Below are positions 37,523-45,867 of a stretch of DNA of 59,716 bases, piece after piece. The translations under genes and the position numbers were made by a program. Under the pieces are notes generated by a model, which saw nothing but the letters and a program-made list of their open reading frames with translations, ran no database searches and was not told where the DNA came from. The stretch spans positions 1 through 59,716 of the IMG/VR virus record IMGVR_UViG_3300046804_002051. One strand, given 5' to 3'. Positions within the stretch are counted from its first letter, which is position 1; each line of letters opens with the position of its first letter. The stretch comes from a virus.

Positions 37523-38530
37523 ATGGGAAAACTATTCAATGGTGCTAGACATCTGTTACCAGTAAGTGAAAGAGATAGTCTTGAAAAGGGTCTCTACAAA
37601 ATGAAGGCAAAAAGAGAAGGTAAAATACCTGCACTAATAAGTGCTTGGCCAAAATTTAATGATGCTTTTTGTGATGGACTTGAGTGGAGAACTATAACAG
37701 TTGTTGGTGCACGTCCTGGCACAGGTAAGACACTTTTTATGGAACAGTTAGTGTCTGACATCATTGCAAAAAATCCTGACCAAGAGTTCAGGGTATTAAA
37801 ATTTCAGATGGAAATGGTTGATGAAACCAGTGCTATTAGAAAATTTGGTCTGATTACAGGTGCTGATTACAATACATTAATGAGTAAAGACGGCAAGTTA
37901 GTTGACAAAAAATTATTTGAAAAGTGTGTAGAATACTACAAATCAACTATTAATAATGATTTAATTAATGTCATCTACGATACATGTACTGTCAATGAAA
38001 TGTGTGCTACAATTCATTATGAGTTGGAAAGATACAAGAAAGAAGATGGTACTTATCCTAACATGCTTGTTACAATAGATCACTCTGCTCTATTTAAAAA
38101 TGATGTAGGACAGAAAGACAAGTTTGATATGCTAGGTGCATTGGGTGAAGCCTTGACCTATATGAAGAAAAATTATCCTGTAGCATTTGTTGTCCTAAGT
38201 CAGTTAAATAGAAATATAGATGATACTAAGAGACAAGTAGAAGCCACTTATGGTAATTATGTATTAGATTCTGACATTTATGGTTCTGATGCTTTATTAC
38301 AACATGCTGATGTAGTTATTGGTATTAATAAACCTTCTATCAGAAGAATAAAGAAATATGGTCCTGAGAAGTTCCTAATTGAAGATCCGGATACCTTAGT
38401 GTTCCACTTCCTGAAGTCACGTAATGGTCTTACAAGAATCAGTTTCTTTAAACTAGATAGAGCTACTATGAGAATAGTAGAGATACCAACTCCTGCTAGG
38501 GAGACTACACAGAAAATCCAAGTAAATTAA
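37523..38530 (+). CDS. DnaB-like replicative helicase (RecA-fold domain only)
   Basis: The 335-residue protein has Walker A VVGARPGTGKT (residues 61-70), a catalytic-Glu region FRVLKFQMEMVDE, Walker B MLVTIDHSAL, and VVLSQLNRNID as the H-loop or motif-like segment, matching the C-terminal RecA domain of DnaB. It lacks a long N-terminal primase-interaction domain, being shorter than bacterial DnaB (about 470 residues). It unwinds duplex DNA 5'-3' as a hexamer at the fork. Lies between the loader candidate and other replication genes. Confidence 0.92.
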   Translation: MGKLFNGARHLLPVSERDSLEKGLYKMKAKREGKIPALISAWPKFNDAFCDGLEWRTITVVGARPGTGKTLFMEQLVSDIIAKNPDQEFRVLKFQMEMVDETSAIRKFGLITGADYNTLMSKDGKLVDKKLFEKCVEYYKSTINNDLINVIYDTCTVNEMCATIHYELERYKKEDGTYPNMLVTIDHSALFKNDVGQKDKFDMLGALGEALTYMKKNYPVAFVVLSQLNRNIDDTKRQVEATYGNYVLDSDIYGSDALLQHADVVIGINKPSIRRIKKYGPEKFLIEDPDTLVFHFLKSRNGLTRISFFKLDRATMRIVEIPTPARETTQKIQVN

Positions 38531-38536
38531 TAAATT

Positions 38537-39217
38537 ATGAATAATAACAATTTAAGAAAAGAAAAAGAAAGAGAGTTCTATATGCAGCATATGGACACTT
38601 TCAAAGCAATTGGATTAGCAGATCCATTCTTTACAATTAAAACTGCTTTCTTTAAGAAAGGTAAGTTTGGTAAACAGTGTCAATTCTTTGAGTGGGAGTT
38701 GAAGAAAGGTGAGGATATCTACATTGAGTTCTATGAGAACGTGTATGATGGCTCTGGAAGAAACACTGATATTGTTCCAGGAATGGAAGGTAGACCATTG
38801 TTTAAGTTAAAGTACAATCCTTTTTATCATGAGGAGTATGATGTTACAGAAACTGTTGATGCAGATGGAAAAGTAGATAGAAAATATCTAGTTTCTCTTG
38901 GTGAGATGGTTGCTGTTCTTCCTACTGGACAAGAGATTAGCTATGCTCTTTATGAAAAGAGAAAAGAAGAATCTAAACTTGAGGTTCCTGCATTACAACA
39001 ATCATTGAGTGTATTTCCAGATTTTGAGGCAGAGTATGCTCCTAAAGTAGAGGAAATTGAAATTGATGTACCTGCTGTAGAAGAAAATACAGAATTTACT
39101 GGAGGTTCTTTAGCAAACATATCTTTAAAAGATTTTGCAGCAATCATGCTTGTAAAACCTGTAAGTGATAAGAAATGGTTGAATGATTTAATAATTGAAT
39201 CAAGAAAAGACTTATGA
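38537..39217 (+). CDS. Replication-block protein, unknown
   Basis: The 226-residue protein has a beta-rich middle (CQFFEWELKKGEDIYIEFYE, LFKLKYNPFYHEEYDVTET) and an acidic Glu/Val/Pro-rich linker (IEIDVPAVEENTEF) before a short helical end. Located between DnaB and the RecA-like ATPase, with ATGA overlap to the latter, it is likely a replication or recombination accessory. No domain recognised. Confidence 0.8.
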   Translation: MNNNNLRKEKEREFYMQHMDTFKAIGLADPFFTIKTAFFKKGKFGKQCQFFEWELKKGEDIYIEFYENVYDGSGRNTDIVPGMEGRPLFKLKYNPFYHEEYDVTETVDADGKVDRKYLVSLGEMVAVLPTGQEISYALYEKRKEESKLEVPALQQSLSVFPDFEAEYAPKVEEIEIDVPAVEENTEFTGGSLANISLKDFAAIMLVKPVSDKKWLNDLIIESRKDL

Positions 39218-39933
39218 GTATAGTACTTCCAACTAAAAAAGTCAAAGCAGAAAGACAGAATCCTAAAAGAATTGTGATCTATTCTAAGCCAAAGACTGGT
39301 AAAACAACTGCATATGCAGGTCTTGATGACAATCTGATTATTGATTTAGAGAACGGTACTGATTATGTTGAAGCTCTTAAAGTTAAAGTAAGTAATCTAC
39401 AAGAACTTTTGGATACTGGTAAAGCAATCAAAGCTGCAGGTAATCCATACAAGTTTATTACTATTGATACTGTAACTGCATTAGAAGATATGATAATGCC
39501 GTTAGCTGTAAAACTTTACAGAGGAACTGCAATGGGTAAAAACTATGATGGAGACAATGTAACTACTCTTCCAAATGGTGCAGGTTATCTATATATTAGA
39601 CAAGCCTTCTTTCAGGTTTTAGATTTTATTGATACCTTAGCACCTACAATCATTCTATCTGGTCATATTAAAGATAAGGTAGTTGATGATAAAGGAGAGA
39701 TGGTCATGTCTGCAAACATAGACCTGACGGGTAAGATCAAATCATTAATTTGTGCAAATGCAGATGCTATTGGGTATATGTACCGAAAAGGTAACAAAAC
39801 TATTTTGTCTTTTAAGACTAATGAAGAGGTTACTTGTGGTGCAAGACCTGAGCATTTACGTAATGAAGAAATAGTAATTACTGAGATGATTGATGGTGTT
39901 CTAAAGACATCATGGGAAAAAGTTTTTGTTTAA
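39214..39933 (+). CDS. RecA-like ATPase (Sak4/AAA_24 type)
   Basis: A 239-residue single-domain P-loop protein: RIVIYSKPKTGKTTAYAGL (Walker A), NLIIDLENGTDYVEAL, KFITIDTVTALEDMI (Walker B) and TIILSGHIKDKVVDDKGE. It matches small RecA-family ATPases of the Sak4/AAA_24 group, which assist single-strand annealing recombination or replication. Paired with the downstream SSB-like gene, a typical Sak4-SSB arrangement. Start overlaps the upstream stop by four bases. Confidence 0.85.
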   Translation: MSIVLPTKKVKAERQNPKRIVIYSKPKTGKTTAYAGLDDNLIIDLENGTDYVEALKVKVSNLQELLDTGKAIKAAGNPYKFITIDTVTALEDMIMPLAVKLYRGTAMGKNYDGDNVTTLPNGAGYLYIRQAFFQVLDFIDTLAPTIILSGHIKDKVVDDKGEMVMSANIDLTGKIKSLICANADAIGYMYRKGNKTILSFKTNEEVTCGARPEHLRNEEIVITEMIDGVLKTSWEKVFV

Positions 39934-39953
39934 TAATTAAAAAGTAAAATAAA

Positions 39954-40637
39954 ATGGCGTTAAGTACAGAAGATCTTGGTACCGGTGGATCCGGCCTACC
40001 AAAAACAATTAGTCCAGGTAACAAAGTATTGAAAATTAACAATGTAGAACTGGAAGAGTTTAAATTCATTGATAATGCATATCATTTGATCTTGCATGTA
40101 GAAACTGAACCAATTGAAGGTTTTGAAGGTTTTGCTCTTGATAAAGACAATCCTGATAAAGGACATTATGCTGGTCAAATTGGTAGAGTTAAAGCTTCTC
40201 AGTATGCATTTGCAGATGGTGAAACTAAATCTGGTATTAAAATCCAAAGAGACAGATCTATTTTGATCTTTTTACAGAATCTTTGTAAGACTTTGGGTAT
40301 TAATGACTGGATGCAAGCTCAACATAACAAACACAATACTATTGAAGATTTTGTAGATGCATTTAATGCTACTGCACCTATCAAAGATAAGTATCTGGAA
40401 TTCTGTATTGCAGGTAAAGAGTATGTAGGTAAAACAGGTTATACTAATTATGACATGTGGTTGCCAAAAGCAGAAAAAGGTAAGTATGCATTTGGTGAAA
40501 TAGAAGAAGGTAAAGTAATTAGATATGATGAAAAAATTCATCTTAAGAAATTAGAAAACAAAGAAGTTTCTAAATTTGGTGATGATGATGATTTTTCAAC
40601 ATCAAACAAAACCTCAACTGATTTCTCTCTAGACTAA
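39954..40637 (+). CDS. SSB-like protein with acidic C-terminal tip
   Basis: The 227-residue protein has a beta-rich core (KVLKINNVELEEFKFIDNA, YHLILHVETEPIEGF, IGRVKASQYAFADGE) and a C-terminal acidic tail with FGDDDDFSTSN and STDFSLD that resembles the protein-interaction tip of SSB proteins. It follows the Sak4-like ATPase and precedes the primase. Single-stranded-DNA binding is inferred from tail, strand pattern and neighbours. Followed by a perfect 10-bp hairpin terminator. Confidence 0.6.
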   Translation: MALSTEDLGTGGSGLPKTISPGNKVLKINNVELEEFKFIDNAYHLILHVETEPIEGFEGFALDKDNPDKGHYAGQIGRVKASQYAFADGETKSGIKIQRDRSILIFLQNLCKTLGINDWMQAQHNKHNTIEDFVDAFNATAPIKDKYLEFCIAGKEYVGKTGYTNYDMWLPKAEKGKYAFGEIEEGKVIRYDEKIHLKKLENKEVSKFGDDDDFSTSNKTSTDFSLD

Positions 40638-40645
40638 AAAAATAG

Positions 40646-40680
40646 TTAGGGGGAATCAATAGGGGTTCCCCCTAATTTTA
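40646..40680 (+). terminator. Intrinsic terminator after the SSB-like gene
   Basis: TTAGGGGGAA/TTCCCCCTAA perfect 10-bp stem, loop of ten bases, then TTTTAAATTTT. Confidence 0.85.
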
Positions 40681-40691
40681 AATTTTAGAGT

Positions 40692-41672
40692 ATGATTTCC
40701 ACAACAACTATTGTTTCTGATTTAAACGATGTACCCAGAGAATGGGTCTTTGAACACTACCTGAAACTTACTGAAAGATTATCAGGACAGAGTCTTAAAA
40801 TCAAATCTATTTTCAGTACTAGAGATAAAGTTCCATCTATGTGTATTTATACAGATAGCCGGGGTCACTATAAGTTTAAAGATTTTTCTTCAGGCTATGG
40901 TGGTGATGGACTTAATCTTGTAATGCATTTGTATAACCTAGAAAGTAGAGGTAAAGCTTCTTTTAGAATAATGGAAGACTATGCTGTTTATATTTCTAAT
41001 AATACATATGTTCCTATTGCATATAAACCACAGAGTAAGTATGTAGTTTCTGATTATGAAATGAGACACTGGAATACACTAGATCAAGGATATTGGAGAA
41101 ATTTCAAGTTATCCTCTTCTATTTTAGAAGGTCACAATGTCTATCCTTTGTCATTTTATACAATGATTAAAGAAGATGATGAGGGTCGTATTCTAGATAC
41201 TGTACATATCAAAGCTAATTTTATTTATGGTTATTTTCGGGAAGATGGTACACTGTATAAAATCTATACTCCAAAGAACAAAGATAACAAGTTTATTAAA
41301 GTACATGATTACATACAAGGTTCTGATCAACTTGAGTTTAAATCTAAGTATCTGATTATTACTTCATCTCTGAAAGATCTAATGTGTTTTAAAAAATTGG
41401 GAATATCAGGTATTGAAACTATTGCTCCAGATAGTGAGAATAGTGTGGTACCAGAAAATTTTATGAGACCTCTTCTAGATAAGTATCAAAAGATCATTGT
41501 ATTGTTTGATAATGATGAGCCTGGACTAAAGTCTGCTCAGAAGTATAAAAACAAATATGGTTTTGAGTATATAAATTTAGATATGTCTAAAGATTTGTCA
41601 GATTCAGTAAAAGACTTTGGTGTTGAAGCTGTCAGAGATAAACTATTCCCATTATTAAAACAAGCATTATGA
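40692..41672 (+). CDS. DnaG-type primase with Toprim domain
   Basis: The 326-residue protein starts with a region like the primase zinc-binding/core fold without its cysteines (MCIYTDSRGHYKFKDFSSGYGGDGLNLV reads as the beta-turn-helix after the lost zinc ribbon). It continues into a Toprim domain: LIITSSLKDLMCF (Glu replaced by Ser-Ser/Lys-Asp at the first acidic site) and IIVLFDNDEPGLKSA (D-x-D motif). RNA-primer synthesis for the phage fork is the expected role. Loss of canonical zinc ligands and the altered first acidic residue are noteworthy. Confidence 0.82.
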   Translation: MISTTTIVSDLNDVPREWVFEHYLKLTERLSGQSLKIKSIFSTRDKVPSMCIYTDSRGHYKFKDFSSGYGGDGLNLVMHLYNLESRGKASFRIMEDYAVYISNNTYVPIAYKPQSKYVVSDYEMRHWNTLDQGYWRNFKLSSSILEGHNVYPLSFYTMIKEDDEGRILDTVHIKANFIYGYFREDGTLYKIYTPKNKDNKFIKVHDYIQGSDQLEFKSKYLIITSSLKDLMCFKKLGISGIETIAPDSENSVVPENFMRPLLDKYQKIIVLFDNDEPGLKSAQKYKNKYGFEYINLDMSKDLSDSVKDFGVEAVRDKLFPLLKQAL

Positions 41673-42094
41673 GTTGGACCTATAAAGGAAAACAATTTGA
41701 GGAATTAGATATTCCTGCAGGAGCCGTAGGGTTTATTTATATTATGACTGCTATCATAGATGGTAAATCAGTTGCTTACATAGGAAAGAAGAACTTCTTT
41801 GCTAATATCAAGAGACCTCTTGGTAAAAAAGCACTGGCCATGTCTACTGATAAAAGGTTAAAAAAGTACAAGCGGGAACTGAAACCTGACTTTATGAGAT
41901 ATTACAGTAGTAATAAAGTTCTTAAAGATGCTCACAAAGCTGGAGTACCTATCAAAAGAGAAATTCTTAGGATATGTAGTACTCAGATGGAGCTCACATA
42001 TCAGGAGACTAAACATCAGTTCTTGTATGAAGTACTTGAGAAAGAAGAATTCCTAAATGGAAATATTCTAGGTAGGTTTTACAAAATCAAATAA
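41669..42094 (+). CDS. GIY-YIG-type nuclease
   Basis: The 141-residue protein has GFIYIMTAIIDGKSVAYIGK, the GIY...YIG pair at about residues 21-40, followed by the Arg/Lys-rich RELKPDFMRYYSSNKVLKDA and a late Glu (STQMELTYQETKHQFLYEV) typical of SegE-like phage endonucleases. It could be a free-standing homing enzyme, but the ATGA overlap with the primase gene suggests an integrated replication or repair role. Confidence 0.8.
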   Translation: MSWTYKGKQFEELDIPAGAVGFIYIMTAIIDGKSVAYIGKKNFFANIKRPLGKKALAMSTDKRLKKYKRELKPDFMRYYSSNKVLKDAHKAGVPIKREILRICSTQMELTYQETKHQFLYEVLEKEEFLNGNILGRFYKIK

Positions 42095-42095
42095 T

Positions 42096-42500
42096 ATGAC
42101 AGAATTAGAATTAACAAGCCTCCTATTTAGGTTGGCTGATTTTGGTATTACAGGTGTTAAAGTAAAATATGATGGTGGAGGAGACTCAGGTGCCATAGAA
42201 TGGATAGGTTATACAAAAAAACCTTGTGAAACTCCAGAAGATGTAGATGATAATGTAGAAGATTGGGCAGATGAATGGAATTTAGCAAAACTTGATCAAG
42301 ATCTTTATTATGAAATTGAAAAATTTTCAGAATCTAAACTTCTTGATGAAATAGAAGATTGGTGGAATAATGAAGGTGGTTGGGGAGAATTGTCTATTTG
42401 TGTTCCTTCAGGTAAATATCAAATTACTAATAATATTAGAATTACTGATCATGAAACATATAATCATGAAGGTAGTATTCTAGATAAAGCAGAAGAGTAA
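42096..42500 (+). CDS. Conserved acidic protein (DUF6878-like)
   Basis: One hundred and thirty-four residues with VKVKYDGGGDSGAIEWIGY, DEIEDWWNNEGGWGELSICV and NIRITDHETY. The combination G-x-G-D-S-G-x-I-E plus D-W-W-N-N-E-G-G-x-G is the signature I associate with DUF6878, a family of unknown function found in phages and bacteria. First of four overlapping small genes leading to the VWA/MoxR pair. Confidence 0.8.
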   Translation: MTELELTSLLFRLADFGITGVKVKYDGGGDSGAIEWIGYTKKPCETPEDVDDNVEDWADEWNLAKLDQDLYYEIEKFSESKLLDEIEDWWNNEGGWGELSICVPSGKYQITNNIRITDHETYNHEGSILDKAEE

Positions 42501-42682
42501 TGGAAGATTTTGAAAGATGGTTAATTGATGAGTTGGAAACTCAAACATTAACAGATGAGTTAAAAGATGAAATACTTGAAAGAGTAAGAGAATTGCATGA
42601 AGATGCTCAGAGTGAAGGATATAGTGAGGGATATAGTGAAGCTAAACATGAAATTATTGATCACATAACATACAAAATGTAA
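42500..42682 (+). CDS. Small acidic helical protein, unknown
   Basis: Sixty residues, acidic helix with an SEGYSEGYSEA repeat. Both ends share one base with neighbouring genes, so translation is coupled. Function unknown. Confidence 0.75.
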   Translation: MEDFERWLIDELETQTLTDELKDEILERVRELHEDAQSEGYSEGYSEAKHEIIDHITYKM

Positions 42683-43029
42683 TGGCACATCCTTGGCAAC
42701 ATGCAAAATCATCAGTTAAGAAGTTTGGAGGGTCTCCTGTAGATTATCTAGCAATACATAACTGGTTTGATGAAACTAAGGCCTGGGTAGGTCATAGTAT
42801 GCACAGAATGTTTAGACATCATAGTGAAGGTATATTTGAATGTGAGCAAAGATTTGGTATGGTAATTACCAACTCTGATGGTAAAGATGTATATGTAAGA
42901 TATGTTGGTGAGCAGCATGTCAAGGAAGATTGTAATAATTATATCCCTACTGCAAAAGAATGGATAGATATGATTGAATCTGGTAAGCCTGAGAAATGGG
43001 CAATAAAAACATTAAAAATTGAAGACTGA
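42682..43029 (+). CDS. DUF6915-like protein
   Basis: One hundred and fifteen residues with HPWQHAKSSVKKFGGSPVDY, SMHRMFRHHSEGIFECEQRF, YVGEQHVKEDCNNYIPTAKE. The run of His residues (RHHSEGIF, EQH) and the family-like order S-S-x-K-x-F-G-G, H-H-S-x-G-I-F, G-E-Q-H-V match what I know as DUF6915. The conserved His/Glu suggest a metal site. Usually found next to DUF6878-type genes, as here. Function unknown. Confidence 0.85.
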   Translation: MAHPWQHAKSSVKKFGGSPVDYLAIHNWFDETKAWVGHSMHRMFRHHSEGIFECEQRFGMVITNSDGKDVYVRYVGEQHVKEDCNNYIPTAKEWIDMIESGKPEKWAIKTLKIED

Positions 43030-43436
43030 TGATTTTTAACAAAGAAGAAACAAAAAACTTAATTATGATGCTTCAATCTCAAGATGCAGACAATCATGTT
43101 GTTGCATTTGAGGCATTGAAAAATGTAGATTTTAAAAAGTATATAGGAGAGCTATTAGTACTTTATAAGTTTGGTGGACATACATTAAACAATTGGCAAG
43201 TAAACTGTAAAAAAGCAGCTACCAAACTAGATAAGATCTTAGATCAAAGTACACTTAGTAGTCCTAAAACTTTAGCCTTAATTACACAACACAAAGGTTC
43301 TAAAGCTTCGGTTGAGCTATTTATGGAATTCTTTATTAGAGATATGTCAAGGATGTTAGAATCCATTGGCTATCCTACAGATAAATTTGAAATAAACATT
43401 AAATTTAAAGATGATGGACAAACAACAGAGTCTTAG
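43029..43436 (+). CDS. Protein with S-x-D-x-D-N-H motif next to the VWA/MoxR pair
   Basis: The 135-residue helical protein begins with LIMMLQSQDADNHVVAFEAL (residues about 11-30), matching motifs in the proteins at 33337 and 45868. C-terminal half helical with KCAATKLDKILDQSTL-like pattern and an acidic end. Its end overlaps the VWA-metallopeptidase gene by 26 bases. Position suggests a partner or substrate-recognition protein of the AAA+/VWA pair. Confidence 0.8.
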   Translation: MIFNKEETKNLIMMLQSQDADNHVVAFEALKNVDFKKYIGELLVLYKFGGHTLNNWQVNCKKAATKLDKILDQSTLSSPKTLALITQHKGSKASVELFMEFFIRDMSRMLESIGYPTDKFEINIKFKDDGQTTES

Positions 43437-44592
43437 TAAAATTGGTAAAGAGCTAATGTTGAAAGAGCCCTTTTATGGGTTCTTTCTTATTGCTCTAAAT
43501 AAAATCTGGGGTAATAAGATACCAACTGCCGGGGTTAGTAAGAATGGTATTAATTATCAGCTCTTTATTAATACTGAATTTTGGGAAAGTCTTAGTGATA
43601 ACCACAGACTTGGATTATTGAAACATGAATTGCTTCATATTGCATTTGGACATCTTACAACTTTCTTTAAGTTTAGTGATAAGAGACTTGCAAATGTTGC
43701 AATGGATATGGAAATCAATCAGTATATATCTAAAGAATGGCTACCAGAAGGTGGTATTGATATAGATAATTATGAAGATCTTAATCTTGAAAGAAAAGCA
43801 GGTTGTAGATATTATTATGACAAGCTAAAAGAACTTCAGGATAAAAAGAAACAGAACGGTACTTGTGGAAATCAACCTATGGATAATTTGTTGGATGCTA
43901 TAGAAAATGGTGAGACAGATGATCATGCAACATGGGAAGAGTTTGAAGACATGACGGAAGCTGAGAAAAAGTTAATTGAGAAACAATTACAGAAAGTTCT
44001 TGGTGATGCTAAAGATCAGACTATTAAGAAGAAAGGTAATGTTCCTGGAGAGATTGAAGCAGTAATTATTATAGAAGAAGTTACTAAACAAAAATTTAAT
44101 TGGCGGAATCATATCAGAAGATTTACAGGTGTAAGTACAAAAGTATTTACTAAGAAAATCAGAAGAAAAGAGAACCGTAGATTTAGTGACAATCCGGGTC
44201 TAAAAGTAAAAATGAGACAACATATGTTGTTGGCCATAGATACTTCAGGATCTGTAAGTGATAATGAGCTCAAAGAATTTATGAGTGAAATCTATCACAT
44301 CTATAAATGTGGTGTAGACATTACTGTAGTACAATGTGATACAAGAATCAGATCAATTGAACCTTACAAAGGTAAATTTGAGATGGCTATACAAGGTAGA
44401 GGTGGAACTGAATTTGATCCCGTCCTAGAATATTTTAATGCAAACCTGAAGAAATATACAAGCCTGGTGTATTTTACTGATGGAGAATGTGGTTATTCTG
44501 TAAAACCTAGAGGTAATACTCTATGGGTTTTGTCAGAACAATCTTATATGAATGAAGAGTTACCGGGTAAAGTTATTAAATTAGAATTATAA
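43411..44592 (+). CDS. VWA-like putative metallopeptidase (DUF2201 type)
   Basis: The 393-residue protein has an N-terminal zinc-peptidase-like part with LLKHELLHIAFGH (HELLH at residues 72-76, third His H81). A Glu/Lys-rich linker follows (around 120-215). The C-terminal von Willebrand A-like domain carries HMLLAIDTSGSVSDNEL (MIDAS D-x-S-x-S at about 277-281), GRGGTEFDPVLEYF and LVYFTDGECG. Members of this group are encoded with MoxR AAA+ ATPases, as here (11-base gap). They are thought to act as chaperone or metal-insertion machines. Whether the HELLH site is proteolytic is unknown. Confidence 0.9.
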   Translation: MMDKQQSLSKIGKELMLKEPFYGFFLIALNKIWGNKIPTAGVSKNGINYQLFINTEFWESLSDNHRLGLLKHELLHIAFGHLTTFFKFSDKRLANVAMDMEINQYISKEWLPEGGIDIDNYEDLNLERKAGCRYYYDKLKELQDKKKQNGTCGNQPMDNLLDAIENGETDDHATWEEFEDMTEAEKKLIEKQLQKVLGDAKDQTIKKKGNVPGEIEAVIIIEEVTKQKFNWRNHIRRFTGVSTKVFTKKIRRKENRRFSDNPGLKVKMRQHMLLAIDTSGSVSDNELKEFMSEIYHIYKCGVDITVVQCDTRIRSIEPYKGKFEMAIQGRGGTEFDPVLEYFNANLKKYTSLVYFTDGECGYSVKPRGNTLWVLSEQSYMNEELPGKVIKLEL

Positions 44593-44603
44593 AAATTAGT
44601 GTT

Positions 44604-45773
44604 ATGAGTCAAGTACAATTAAATGTTAATGAGTTAAAGGATTTTATTAAACATATGGTTAAGAATAACCAGCATATTCAGTCTGAAGGTAAAGTACCTG
44701 TGGCTATTAATATTGAAGGTGATGCAGGTTTGGGTAAAACTTCTGCTATCATGCAGTTAGGTAAAGAAATGAACATGGATGTTGTAAAGCTGAATTTATC
44801 TCAGCTGGAAGAATTAGGTGACTTAGTTGGGTTTCCTGTAAAAGAATTTCAGATACAAAATGCAGAAGGTAAAACCAAATGGATTGGTGAGGCACAAGTA
44901 AATATGGCTCTTCATAAAGGGTTTAAAGTTGTTGGAAAGAGAATGTCCCATGCTGCTCCTGAGTGGATACAAGGTAAAGGTGAAGGTGGTTTCTTGATTC
45001 TTGATGACTATACTCGTGCCGATGCAAGATTTATGCAGGCAACTATGGAAATCTTAGATAGACAAGAATATGTTTCTTGGAAGCTACCTAAGAATTGGCA
45101 TGTTATCTTGACTACTAATCCAGACAATGGTGACTATAATGTAACTAGTCTTGACGTAGCTCAGAAAACAAGATTTATCTCTGTTGAGTTAAAGTATGAT
45201 TCTGATGTTTGGGCTAAGTGGGCAGAAAAAGCAAACATAGATGGTAGATGTATTAACTTTATGTTGATGCATCCAGAATTGGTTAACCAAAGAGTTAATC
45301 CAAGATCTATCACTACATTCTTTAATGCTATTAGTTCTGTACCTAAGTTTGAAGATAGCCTACCACTAATTCAGATGATTGGTGAGGGTTCTGTTGGTGT
45401 AGACTTTAGTTCAATGTTTACTATGTTCATTAACAATAAACTTGACCGAATTATTAGTCCTGAAGACATCTTGACCAAAGATGAGCAGTATGTTATGAAC
45501 TCTCTTACTAATGCAGTAGGAAAAGATGATGAGTTCCGTGCTGATATATCTAGTGTCATTGCAACAAGGGTAATTAACTATTCTCTTGCTTTGGCTGACA
45601 AAGGTTCAGTTGGTAAACCAATCATTGACAGGATAGCTAAACTTACTACTGATTGTGCAGCATTCACTGATGACCTTAGATACTATATGGTCAAAGAGAT
45701 TGTCAACGGTAATAAAGTTAAGTTTAGTCAGTTGATGATGAATCAAGACGTGGTGAAGATGGCTGTAAAATAA
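44604..45773 (+). CDS. MoxR-type AAA+ ATPase
   Basis: The 389-residue protein has Walker A IEGDAGLGKTSAIMQLGKEM (P-loop 39-46), a sensor and pore region near EELGDLVGFPVKE, Walker B FLILDDYTRADARFMQATME with the following conserved helix, and sensor 1 HVILTTNPDNGDY. It then has the lid with VNPRSITTFF. This is the MoxR/AAA_5 order. It forms hexamers and works with VWA proteins; the adjacent gene supplies one. Terminated by the hairpin at 45830-45855. Confidence 0.92.
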   Translation: MSQVQLNVNELKDFIKHMVKNNQHIQSEGKVPVAINIEGDAGLGKTSAIMQLGKEMNMDVVKLNLSQLEELGDLVGFPVKEFQIQNAEGKTKWIGEAQVNMALHKGFKVVGKRMSHAAPEWIQGKGEGGFLILDDYTRADARFMQATMEILDRQEYVSWKLPKNWHVILTTNPDNGDYNVTSLDVAQKTRFISVELKYDSDVWAKWAEKANIDGRCINFMLMHPELVNQRVNPRSITTFFNAISSVPKFEDSLPLIQMIGEGSVGVDFSSMFTMFINNKLDRIISPEDILTKDEQYVMNSLTNAVGKDDEFRADISSVIATRVINYSLALADKGSVGKPIIDRIAKLTTDCAAFTDDLRYYMVKEIVNGNKVKFSQLMMNQDVVKMAVK

Positions 45774-45829
45774 GTCAACATAGAAGGGTTCCCCTTTAAA
45801 AAAACACTAGTCTAATTAAAAACAATGAT

Positions 45830-45855
45830 AAGGGGAGGTAATACTCCCCTTTATT
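45830..45855 (+). terminator. Intrinsic terminator after the MoxR gene
   Basis: AAGGGGAG/CTCCCCTT 8-bp stem with loop GTAATA, followed by T-rich sequence. A weaker GGG/CCC element precedes it at about 45785. Confidence 0.8.
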
Positions 45856-45867
45856 AAATTTTAAAAT

